DNA of 26,250 nucleotides from Deltaproteobacteria bacterium RBG_13_61_14 (GCA_001797815.1 MGQK01000040.1:6079-32328), one strand, 5' to 3'. Counted from the stretch's first letter, positions 16,334 to 23,281 are shown. Translations and numbers: made by a program. The notes: generated by a model from the letters alone, not told the origin.

Positions 16334-16391
16334 GACGGGCACTTCTGTAAAATAGGGTTTGGAAGAACCAAATCACAGAAGGAGGCCCGTC
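16334..16391 (+). promoter_or_regulatory. Leader hairpin over the transposase ribosome-binding site
   Basis: GACGGGC (16334-16340) pairs with GCCCGTC (16385-16391) and TTCTGT (16343-16348) with ACAGAA (16375-16380). A small TTTGG/CCAAA hairpin (16358-16372) lies inside. The Shine-Dalgarno AAGGAGG (16379-16385) falls in the 3' side of this structure and the ATG follows immediately. It could keep transposase translation low, for example on read-through transcripts. Confidence 0.6.
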
Positions 16392-17456
16392 ATGGAAAAA
16401 GCGGAAGCGGTCGTGGCATTCGTGGGGATTGATGCTCACAGTGAACATTGTAGTCTGAAGGCGGTGGGAAGGCAAGGGGAGAGTTTGCTGGCGGTGGAGG
16501 TCGCCACCCAGGAGCGGCGGTTGCGGGCGGCGGTGAAGGGGTTGCCGCGGCCGGTGTGGGCGATGGTGGAATCGAGTTCGCTGGCGCCGTTGCTGAAGGA
16601 GTGGCTGGAGTCGGTGGTGGACCGGTTGATTGTGTGCGAGACGCGGGAGAACCGATGGATTGCGCGGAGCGAGGACAAGAGCGATCCGGCGGATGCGGAT
16701 CGGCTGGCGCGGTTGTTGCGGATGGGGGAGTTCCGGCCGGTGCACGTGCCGGGGCGGGCCGGCCTGGAGCGGCGGGAGCTGGTGCGGTTGTATCAGAAGT
16801 CGGTGCGGGACGTGACCCGGCTGAAGAACCGGCTGAAGGCGAAGTACCGGGAGCACGGGGTAGCGGTGAAGGGGGATAAGGTCTATACGGTTCGGCATCG
16901 GGCGAGCTATCTGCGCCAGGTGAAGCAGCCGGCGGTGCGGGCGATGCTGGCGGTGATCTATGAGCAGTTGGATGGAGCCCAGGCGGCGCACTTGAAGATC
17001 TGGGGCCAGTTGTTCGCGCGGCTGCGGACGCTGCCGGCGTATCGGTTGCTGAAGACGATTCCGGGGGTGGGTTCGCGGTTGGGGGCGATGCTGGCGGCGG
17101 GGATCGACGACCCGGAGCGGTTTGCGGGCCCGAATCGGAAGCGGAAGCTGTGGAAGTATAGCGGGCTGGGGGTGCGCAGCCAGTGGTCCTCGCATCCGGA
17201 GCAGGCGCGGGTGAGCGGGTCGCCGTCGGGGAACCGGCTGATGAAGTATGCGGCGCTGAGCGCGGCGCACAATGCGCTGCGGGGGAAGAACCGGTTTTCC
17301 CGGCATTATGCGGAAATGGTTGAGCAAGGAAAAGATCCGGCCATGGCCGAGCGGACCGTGGGGCGGCAGATTTTGGCGACGGCGCTTTCGATGCTGACGA
17401 GCGGCACGGTTTACCGGGAGCCGGAGCCGGGGCGGAGCCCGGTGGAGGAGGTTTGA
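16392..17456 (+). CDS. IS110-family transposase/recombinase (DEDD)
   Basis: A 354-aa DEDD recombinase. The RuvC-like residues are Asp14 (FVGIDAH), Glu60 (MVESSS), Asp98 and Asp101 (SDPADADRLARLL). The C-terminal Transposase_20-type domain carries TIPGVGSRLGAMLAAGIDDPERF and GNRLMKYAALSAAHNAL; the catalytic serine is probably in the SGSPSGN region but I cannot assign it surely. ATG 16392 follows AGAAGGAGG; an upstream in-frame ATG (16359) lies inside the leader hairpin and lacks a ribosome-binding site. Codon use (GCG, CGG, CTG, GTG) differs from neighbouring genes, which prefer GCC and GGC. The frame is intact, so the element may be active. These enzymes recombine DNA under guidance of a bridge RNA. 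Confidence 0.92.
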   Translation: MEKAEAVVAFVGIDAHSEHCSLKAVGRQGESLLAVEVATQERRLRAAVKGLPRPVWAMVESSSLAPLLKEWLESVVDRLIVCETRENRWIARSEDKSDPADADRLARLLRMGEFRPVHVPGRAGLERRELVRLYQKSVRDVTRLKNRLKAKYREHGVAVKGDKVYTVRHRASYLRQVKQPAVRAMLAVIYEQLDGAQAAHLKIWGQLFARLRTLPAYRLLKTIPGVGSRLGAMLAAGIDDPERFAGPNRKRKLWKYSGLGVRSQWSSHPEQARVSGSPSGNRLMKYAALSAAHNALRGKNRFSRHYAEMVEQGKDPAMAERTVGRQILATALSMLTSGTVYREPEPGRSPVEEV

Positions 17457-17634
17457 AGAAGCAACGGATTGGGCCGGGGGCAGTCTCGCGTAGGGGCGTG
17501 GCCGCAAAGGTCCTGGAATTGATTAGGCGCCCCCAGTCCCTCTTCTCAGGGGACAGGTCCCGAGGATCTCATAGGCGAAAAGTCTCGGATAGATGCCTTG
17601 GCCGAATTAGGCCGACGATCATGGCAGAGATCCT
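17446..17634 (+). ncRNA. Candidate IS110 bridge RNA
   Basis: The region downstream of the transposase has the order expected of a bridge RNA. Target loop: GCAACGGATTG (17461-17471) matches the left target GCAATGAATTG at 9/11, ending at the TG core; GTAGGGGCG (17490-17498) is the exact complement of the right target CGCCCCTAC. AGGAGGTTTG (17446-17455) and CAAAGGTCCT (17505-17514) can pair around them (8 of 10). Donor loop: ATAGATG (17589-17595) equals the IS right end plus core; then a TTGGCC/GGCCGA hairpin; the whole is closed by a perfect 8-bp stem AGGATCTC (17563-17570)/GAGATCCT (17627-17634). The right donor guide is not convincing (only ATCA at 17618-17621). The RNA ends are not known and the 5' part overlaps the transposase end. 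Confidence 0.5.
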
Positions 17635-17779
17635 ATTCCGGCTGCGAAGGCCGCCTCCCGCGGCGCGGTAACCGCGGCCGCCGACCTCGAAGCGGCGGAG
17701 TGCCCTCCCAAGTCCAGGACCAGAAGAAAAGAATCTGGTCTATAGGGTAAAAAATTTTCTTGACTTGGGCTTTCATAGA

Positions 17780-17790
17780 TGCGCCCCTAC
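17780..17790 (-). repeat. REP-like palindrome, family 2, right half with TG core
   Basis: TG plus CGCCCCTAC completes the palindrome whose first half ends at 16322. This marks the right edge of the IS110 element. Confidence 0.85.
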
Positions 17791-18157
17791 GCTGGTCTTA
17801 GCGACGGTTGAAAAATAACTTTCAAAAAGAAAAGATGTTGCCAAATTGCAATGCAGATTACGCAGATTTAATTCTGATAAACCTTGAACCTGAACTTGAA
17901 CTTGAACTGATTCCTTCTCTTCCCTTTGCCCCTTTGCGGCTTGGCGTGAAACCTCTCTTCCACAGATTTCACGGCTCGACCGAGCTCGCCGAGGTCAGAT
18001 TACACAGATTTTTTCGTTCCTGTGCCTAAAGTCCAAAGCCTAATGTCTAATGCCTTTTCTTTCCTTGTCCACTGCTTTGGGCACTTTTTACTGCCCTAAA
18101 CTCACAACTCAAGCTCTGACCCTACATGATCTAATATATTAATAAGGTTCATTATAT
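17791..18157. other. Intergenic, short repeats, left flank of A+T-rich island
   Basis: No gene is supported. It has ATGCAGATTACGCAGATTTA (about 17851), a hexamer run of TTGAAC/CTGAAC units (about 17884-17908), a CCTTTGCCCCTTTGCGGC segment, and GGCTCGACCGAGCTCGCCGA (about 17972), whose reverse complement shares both ends with a copy near 21623-21690. From about 18120 the sequence becomes A+T-rich. Confidence 0.55.
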
Positions 18158-20722
18158 TTAAAGTATAGAAATCATTTCCCCCTTAATAAATATTGATATA
18201 TCACCTCTCTCGCTACCTACTATTACAATTCCATTATTATTCAATTTAGTTGAATAAAATGCACCCGCCTCATGTCTCTTTCCCCGATTTTCCTTATATA
18301 ACTTTTGTTCAGTATCATAAGGAATAGACACTTTATTTCTATTAGGAACAGAAAGTGTTTGACCATAAGCAATAATTTTATTATTTTGAGAATCTACAAT
18401 GACAGCTCCATCACTTTTTAGATAGTCATTAATCATGTTTACTTTTTGCATATTATTTATTGATGATAACCTAATTGGTTCCATTAGCCATTTATGTCTA
18501 TCCTTGTGCCCTAAAAAGCTTTTATCATTTCTAATAATACATAGAGAGCAACCGTGATCAGATGTTAGAATTGTATGCATTACAAGGCAAATAGATAGAT
18601 AAATTGCTTGATTTGATATTCCTCCCGCTAATGACAGTACATCCTTCCATTTCGAATTCATTTCCTTATAATGTTTATCAAGAATATATCTTTTAAATGA
18701 TATTGGCATTCCAGATTGCCTTGTAAATAACTTTGTTTCATTTCCACTTATTATACATAATGCATTTCTTCTTGGAAATATAAATATACCAAAAAACTCG
18801 CATTCAGAGCATATTTTAGCAAATGGAATTATGCTAATAGGAATTGGGTATTCATAATATTGTTTATGATTGAATTGAATAATATTGTTGTGATTTTTAA
18901 ATATTGGGCCCAATATATTTTCATTTAAGTAAACAAAATATTCTCCACCAAGATGTATAGACTTTTTTAATTCTTCAATATTCTTTGTTCTATTTCGATA
19001 TGGATCAACTGAAATATTATACCTATTTTTAAATTCCTTCTTATTATCATTTACAATGATAAATGATAATTCTTTATATAACTTTTCGGCTGCCTTTGCA
19101 GGATTTCTTGCTGTTATCGCAATATCATATAACTTATTACAAATTTCATTAAATTGAATGCTGGTTGCTTTTTCTTCTAATTCAATATATTTCTTCAGCA
19201 CCTGTATTGATTTGCTATGTCCAGCGCATTCTAAGATATTAGACATCAACCATCTTTCATTTTCATCTTTTGGCTTTTTAATAATTGTGCTAATATTTTT
19301 TATAGCTATTTTGAATTTTCTATTTATATTACCAGTTTTTCCATAGTTTTTAGGATTTTCAAGAAAGCTAGATATGCAAATTGGATGATTTGTAATACCT
19401 TTTTTTGTCATTTTTAGAAGGCCTGTTTCAGAAATTATAAATTTATCTCGCTTATTAATCTCCTTTAAAATTGAAATCAAGGATGTTTCAGACATTATGC
19501 ATATTTCTCCGAATGTCAAAAAATTATCCTTTTTTCTAATAATCTTTTTGAATATCTTTTTTATATCTTTTTCTATTATCCCTTTATCTTCATCAAAAGG
19601 GCCTGATTTCAGGTGATCTCCAAATCCACAATTCAGCGAGGCTTTATAAAAATCTTTTGTCAAATCTAATATTTTATTACCTCCTATTTGATATTTAGTA
19701 TCAAGATGTTCAATTAATTTATCATCAATACCATCTTTCCCTTTTAAAAGCCCAGCTAAAGAACACGCAATTGATCCAACTGAATCAGCATCTCCTCCAA
19801 CGCAACCTATCAAATGATAGGTATCATCAAAATTACCTTTTGTAATTAGTAAAATACCAATACTAGTTAATATAACATCTATAGCATTTGTTGTTCCACC
19901 AATAGATAATACCTGTTCGAAATATCCAATTTTAATTAACTGTTGAAGAATAATAAACTTATCTCTGAATTTTGAGCAAGCATTCTGTATTTCTTTTCTT
20001 TTCTTTATTGGTTTTATCATTTCGCTTTGTTCCAAATCATCAACAGATTTATTTATAACATCTACCAGTTGATTAAAGCTAAAGGATGTTTCAGTAAATA
20101 GTAATTTAATAATTCCAGCCAATACTGACGTTGAAACTAATGCATCTGGACCATTGTGTGTTATACTAGAATAAAAGTATCCAGCTGGAATAGGATAATC
20201 GCTAAATCCCCTAAAAAGTAAAAAGGGTGCAAGCCTTGTAATAGGACCACAACTATTCGACTTTGAAGCAGAATATTCTTGTGTAGGATATTTTACAAAA
20301 TGTTTAGCTGCTTCTTCAGTAGTAGTACCTGCATATCTTGTAGCGTATCTATTTACCTCATGCTCCTTTAGTTTCAATTTCTTTTTAATAGAACCTCTGC
20401 GTCTCTCACATAAATTATACCAATATGCAAGAGCTCTTCTTACTACAATAAATGGCGTAGGATCATCCGGATAATGATTAATAAAATATTTAATTTGACA
20501 AAGGTTTAACATTGTATCATCCGTATAGCTACCTTCTGGTAGCTTAGAAAGAGGGTGCATTACATCTGGAGATAGAGGGGGTATTTCGGGAAAGTTAAAT
20601 ATTACATTATATCCAATAACTTTTCTTGGAACAAACTCTGCGGGCTTTCCGCAAGCATCACCGATAGCTCCTCCAAGAATACAACCTTGGAATTTGTCTA
20701 AAACTGTAATTTTGGAAATCAT
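18158..20722 (-). CDS. ADP-ribosylglycohydrolase (DraG-like) fused to DAC/DisA_N-like domain
   Basis: An 854-aa two-enzyme-like fusion. Residues about 5-370 are an ADP-ribosylglycohydrolase: GAIGDACGKPAEF at the start, metal ligands in YTDDT (Asp68, Asp69) and GGDADS (Asp311, Asp313), so the hydrolase site looks complete. The middle (about 400-600) is Lys/Ile-rich and helical, possibly with a winged-helix segment. The last ~250 residues resemble a diadenylate cyclase domain: HGCSLCII, DGAVIVD (Asp771), GKRHEAGA (Arg816-His-Glu) and GSERGDISIFIKGE, matching the DGA, RHR and SEE-G-IS positions. The third RHR residue is Glu, so the domain may bind rather than make a cyclic dinucleotide. Its ATG overlaps the stop of the upstream GXGXG gene. 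Very A+T-rich, unlike the surroundings, suggesting transfer. Cytoplasmic; partner and target unknown. Confidence 0.8.
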   Translation of the reverse strand: MISKITVLDKFQGCILGGAIGDACGKPAEFVPRKVIGYNVIFNFPEIPPLSPDVMHPLSKLPEGSYTDDTMLNLCQIKYFINHYPDDPTPFIVVRRALAYWYNLCERRRGSIKKKLKLKEHEVNRYATRYAGTTTEEAAKHFVKYPTQEYSASKSNSCGPITRLAPFLLFRGFSDYPIPAGYFYSSITHNGPDALVSTSVLAGIIKLLFTETSFSFNQLVDVINKSVDDLEQSEMIKPIKKRKEIQNACSKFRDKFIILQQLIKIGYFEQVLSIGGTTNAIDVILTSIGILLITKGNFDDTYHLIGCVGGDADSVGSIACSLAGLLKGKDGIDDKLIEHLDTKYQIGGNKILDLTKDFYKASLNCGFGDHLKSGPFDEDKGIIEKDIKKIFKKIIRKKDNFLTFGEICIMSETSLISILKEINKRDKFIISETGLLKMTKKGITNHPICISSFLENPKNYGKTGNINRKFKIAIKNISTIIKKPKDENERWLMSNILECAGHSKSIQVLKKYIELEEKATSIQFNEICNKLYDIAITARNPAKAAEKLYKELSFIIVNDNKKEFKNRYNISVDPYRNRTKNIEELKKSIHLGGEYFVYLNENILGPIFKNHNNIIQFNHKQYYEYPIPISIIPFAKICSECEFFGIFIFPRRNALCIISGNETKLFTRQSGMPISFKRYILDKHYKEMNSKWKDVLSLAGGISNQAIYLSICLVMHTILTSDHGCSLCIIRNDKSFLGHKDRHKWLMEPIRLSSINNMQKVNMINDYLKSDGAVIVDSQNNKIIAYGQTLSVPNRNKVSIPYDTEQKLYKENRGKRHEAGAFYSTKLNNNGIVIVGSERGDISIFIKGEMISIL

Positions 20723-21321
20723 ATCGATATTTTAACCTTTTTACAAAGATAGTTAGAAACATTTTCCATGGATTCCCTAATTCTTCTATTAATTTTAACA
20801 CGTGGTATATTGGAACACTTATTTACTTTAACTAAATAATGGAGATTACTACTAAAATCCTTAAAATCTTTAATTTCAAACGACTTTTGATTGCAAGGAA
20901 CTCTTATACCAAAAATATATATGCTTGGAGTCGATTTTTTGCATCCAAAAAGATGTCCTCCTATTTCACCTGTGCAAAATATTCTTGCAGGAGATTTTAT
21001 ATTTATCAAAAGGTCAATATTACCATCAACATATATCATACCATTATCAACATTAGAAATTCTATCCACATTCCCTTTAACGTAAAGGTAGCCACCAGAC
21101 ATGCCATTCCCAGTCCACCTTCCAAGGTTACCTTTAACCAAAATTAATCCATTCGATAAATTTGTGCCAACACCATTTAAAATTTTTCCATTCACAGAAA
21201 CAACTAAATACTCTGGTTCCTTCAGGTCGTCAGCTACCTGTGAAAGGACAATGGGAGGTAATTGTGGAGAAAATGATTTCTCAATCTCCGATGATTGCTT
21301 TAAATCTACAAGTATTGCCAT
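20719..21321 (-). CDS. GXGXG beta-helix domain protein (FwdC/GltS-C-like)
   Basis: A 200-aa protein whose centre carries repeating turns of the GXGXG right-handed beta-helix found in glutamate synthase C-termini and formylmethanofuran dehydrogenase subunit C: LVKGNLGRWTGNGMSGGYLY, then VKGNVDRISNVDNGMIYVDG, then FCTGEIGGHLFGC. No amidotransferase or redox partner of those enzymes is nearby, so it is a stand-alone scaffold here. The ATG at 21321 has AAAGGAG six bases upstream, and the stop overlaps the ATG of the DraG-DAC gene (ATGA), implying co-translation and probably a physical or functional pair. It is the first gene of the A+T-rich island operon. Role unknown. Confidence 0.75.
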   Translation of the reverse strand: MAILVDLKQSSEIEKSFSPQLPPIVLSQVADDLKEPEYLVVSVNGKILNGVGTNLSNGLILVKGNLGRWTGNGMSGGYLYVKGNVDRISNVDNGMIYVDGNIDLLINIKSPARIFCTGEIGGHLFGCKKSTPSIYIFGIRVPCNQKSFEIKDFKDFSSNLHYLVKVNKCSNIPRVKINRRIRESMENVSNYLCKKVKISI

Positions 21322-22122
21322 CTTTCACTCCTTTAGATTGTCGATTAAGCTATTTCCCTTTTCGGAATTCTGGAATTCGGGGGACACCATACCTAACTCG
21401 CCTGATGGGTGAAATTGGAGAAGTAGTGCACCCCGCTGAAAGGCGGGGCAGGCAGTGCACAGTGGACAGTGATTTTGAAAGAAGAGGTTCACGCCAAGGC
21501 GCAAAGACTCAAAGTTAAGGAGAAAGAGGGAAGAATTTGACGCCAAGAAGAATAAGCCGCGAATGGTTGTTCCTTTGCGACTTTGCTTCTTTGCCGTTGG
21601 GCGGGAGATAGGCAGGGGCATGGACTTCGGCGAGCTCCCCTCGGCAAGCTCGGGGCCTGAGTTTTTCGAAGGCAGTCGAGCCGCATGTCCTGTCTGTATG
21701 GAACTGCTATCTCCTTCGAAAGCTTGAACCCTTGGCATCTTGGCGTCTTTGCGTGAAACTCCCCGCTTCTGCTTGGGTTCCGGCTCGGCCGGGTTAGGGA
21801 TCATAAGCCTCTCCTTTTCCTTGCCAGGATGGGAAAAGGCTATCAGGGTTCATGAAGCTTGTCAAGAGGTTTTTTGGGCTTAAACCCACCCTTCCAAGAA
21901 AAGTTCACAGTTGGTGGTTCGCGGGTGCGGGCACCCGCGCCCCTAAGGTCAGCCACGCCCCTAAGGTCGTTGATTGACAAAGAATTTAGTGCCCTTCGTG
22001 CCCTTCGTGGATGATAAGAAAGTAGGCAGTAGGCAGGCAAGAAGAAGATTACCCTTCGTGTCTTTGAGCCTTGGTGGTAAAATATTTTCCTCCTCTTTCT
22101 CTGTGTCTCTGTGGTGAAAAAA
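21322..22122. repeat. Intergenic zone with dispersed repeats, right flank of island
   Basis: No credible gene in 801 bp. It holds CACGCCAAGGCGCAAAGACT-type repeats (about 21491), inverted versions (CTTGGCGTCTTTGCGTG, about 21738; CCCTTCGTGCCCTTCGTGG, about 21992; TCTGTGTCTCTGTGG, about 22099) and GTAGGCAGTAGGCAGGCA (about 22022). There is also a GCGGGTG/CACCCGC hairpin (21921-21938) followed by a direct repeat GCCCCTAAGGTC (21939-21950 and 21957-21968), and a GACTTCGGCGAGCTC ... GTCGAGCC element (about 21623-21692). Confidence 0.65.
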
Positions 22123-23103
22123 TTATATCTTGAACCAGATTTTGCCCATTTGAAAGGCAATGCCGGCCTGGCCTTTTTTCTTCTCGGCGATCCGCTGCTT
22201 GATGCCGGCGGTGAACCCCTCGAATTCCGCCTGGGCCTGCTTCGGGTCGGTGACGGCCAGGGCCGCGATTTTCCCGGAGATGAGGGCGCCGGTGATGCCG
22301 AAGCCGAGGTTGGTCTCGATGAAGCCGGCCAGGGTTCCGCTCAGGATGAAGCGGTCCCGGCAAATCAACTCGGGCCCCAGCTTGGGGGTTGCCCCGAAGA
22401 ACTGGCGCCACCCGGCGACGTGTTTGCCCTCGAACTTTTCCATCATTCCCCGAAAATAGTCCAGGTTCTCCGCGGGCAGCTCGCCCCGGGAAAATAGGAG
22501 CACATACCAGATGCCGTTCAAGGCGCTGGTGTAACCGTATTCCTTGCCTAAGCCCCCGAAGTAGATGGAGGCCCGGGCGTCATCCCGGGGGTGGTCGGAG
22601 AAAGCGTGATAGCCGGCGTAGCGGGAGGAAGGCTTATCCAGGAAGGAATACATGCCCGGGGTGAGGCCGGTGGCCAGGACGGTCTTGGCCGGGGCTTGTT
22701 GGAGGTCTTCGGCGAGGAAGGCGCGGCCGAACTGGAAGCGCACCCCGGCGGCGAGGGCGATCCGAAAGAGATAGGAATCCAGGGAGCTCTCCCGGCTGCC
22801 GCGCTCGCAGACCCAAAGTCCCTGGGGCACCCGGCTGAGGTTGAGCTTGTTCTGGTTCATGAACACGTCGCACTTTTCCGACACGTCCCGGAAGCAGGGG
22901 GAGCAGTCTATCCCGATGTATTCCCAGGTCTCCGGTCCTTTGAGGGGAGTGGCATGGGCCGAAGGATGCCAATCCGGATTGCCGCCCACCTGGGCCTCCT
23001 TCTCCATCACCGTCACTAAAAACCCCTCGCGGGCCAGGACGATCGAGGCCACCAGGCCGGCCGGGCCGGCACCCACCACCAGGACTTCCTCTGCTTTTCC
23101 CAT
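22123..23103 (-). CDS. NAD(P)/FAD-dependent oxidoreductase
   Basis: A 326-aa flavoprotein with the N-terminal dinucleotide-binding motif VLVVGAGPAGLVASIVLAREG and the following acidic strand end VTVMEKEAQVGGN. The C-terminal segment GFGITGALISGKIAALAV resembles the FAD-contact region of carotenoid-desaturase or geranylgeranyl-reductase-like enzymes. It is shorter than most of these, with an odd cysteine pair IDCSPCF near residue 70. GGAGG precedes the ATG. It is divergent from a CrtI-like desaturase gene 211 bp away, so the two may work on the same isoprenoid substrate. Exact reaction unknown. Confidence 0.78.
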   Translation of the reverse strand: MGKAEEVLVVGAGPAGLVASIVLAREGFLVTVMEKEAQVGGNPDWHPSAHATPLKGPETWEYIGIDCSPCFRDVSEKCDVFMNQNKLNLSRVPQGLWVCERGSRESSLDSYLFRIALAAGVRFQFGRAFLAEDLQQAPAKTVLATGLTPGMYSFLDKPSSRYAGYHAFSDHPRDDARASIYFGGLGKEYGYTSALNGIWYVLLFSRGELPAENLDYFRGMMEKFEGKHVAGWRQFFGATPKLGPELICRDRFILSGTLAGFIETNLGFGITGALISGKIAALAVTDPKQAQAEFEGFTAGIKQRIAEKKKGQAGIAFQMGKIWFKI

Positions 23104-23130
23104 CTTGATTTTTCCTCCAGACCGATTGCC

Positions 23131-23160
23131 ATTCTACTAAATTCATCGCGTTCAGGGCAA
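23131..23160 (-). promoter_or_regulatory. Candidate promoter for the (-) FAD oxidoreductase
   Basis: On the minus strand TTGCCC (23155-23160) and TAGAAT (23131-23136) are separated by 18 bases, a 4/6 and a 5/6 match to sigma70 boxes, 28 bp upstream of the start codon. Confidence 0.4.
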
Positions 23161-23168
23161 GGATTTGC

Positions 23169-23192
23169 GGGCGCAATGAATTGCGCCCCTAC
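23169..23192 (-). repeat. REP-like palindrome, family 2, uninterrupted copy
   Basis: The 9-bp stem GGGCGCAAT and ATTGCGCCC with a GA loop, followed by CTAC. It is identical to the site recreated by removing the IS110 element, and lies between two divergent promoters. Confidence 0.88.
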
Positions 23193-23244
23193 CTCGGCCG
23201 AGAATATGCGGTGGGGGAAAAAGTGAGGGGTGGCAAGCCGGTTC

Positions 23245-23281
23245 CAGGAATTGACTATTCCTGAGCGCGGTGCTCTATAAT
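23245..23281 (+). promoter_or_regulatory. Promoter with overlapping operator-like inverted repeat
   Basis: TTGACT (23251-23256) and a perfect TATAAT (23276-23281) are 19 bases apart, slightly long for sigma70. The perfect inverted repeat CAGGAAT (23245-23251) / ATTCCTG (23257-23263), with spacer TGACT, straddles the -35 box and looks like a repressor site. It precedes the CrtI-like gene by 33 bp. Confidence 0.5.

Larger units (their letters stand above)
16323..17779 (+). mobile_element. IS110-family insertion sequence inside a REP palindrome
   Basis: About 1.46 kb, within the usual IS110 size range. The ends are defined by the split REP: left flank ends at TG (16321-16322), right flank begins with TG (17780-17781) followed by CGCCCCTAC. 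Joining the flanks over a single TG recreates exactly the uninterrupted 24-bp site at 23169-23192, so TG is the likely 2-base core. Inside lie a 69-bp left leader, the transposase (16392-17456) and a 323-bp right non-coding region, the layout of the IS1111-type subgroup. A short subterminal inverted repeat TGAAAG (16329-16334)/CTTTCA (17770-17775) is visible. No terminal inverted repeats, as expected for the family. Confidence 0.82.

Noticed and set aside
16061-16342. Minus-strand heptapeptide-repeat reading (VVAVQNG units)
   Set aside because: A by-product of a 21-bp repeat that keeps frames open; no ribosome-binding site and it crosses REP elements.
16218-17507. Long minus-strand open frame (429 codons) antisense to the IS110 transposase
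   Set aside because: Arg/Pro/His-rich composition typical of a shadow of a very GC-rich gene; the plus frame has clear DEDD motifs and a ribosome-binding site.
17546-17563. Copy of the RAYT-linked REP (CAGGGGACAGGTCCCGAG)
   Set aside because: Shares GGGGACAGG with that REP but lacks the AATACT/AGTATT arms; more likely a chance hairpin within the candidate bridge RNA.
17453-17671. Plus-strand 72-codon frame after the transposase
   Set aside because: Lies over the structured candidate bridge RNA; no Shine-Dalgarno fit and Arg-rich shadow composition.
18079-18096. Terminator for the island operon (GGGCA ... TGCCC)
   Set aside because: Only a 5-bp stem, placed over 60 bp after the stop and without a clear T-run on the minus strand.
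21325-21804. Minus-strand 159-codon frame
   Set aside because: Composed of dispersed short repeats that give typical spurious peptides; no start signal.
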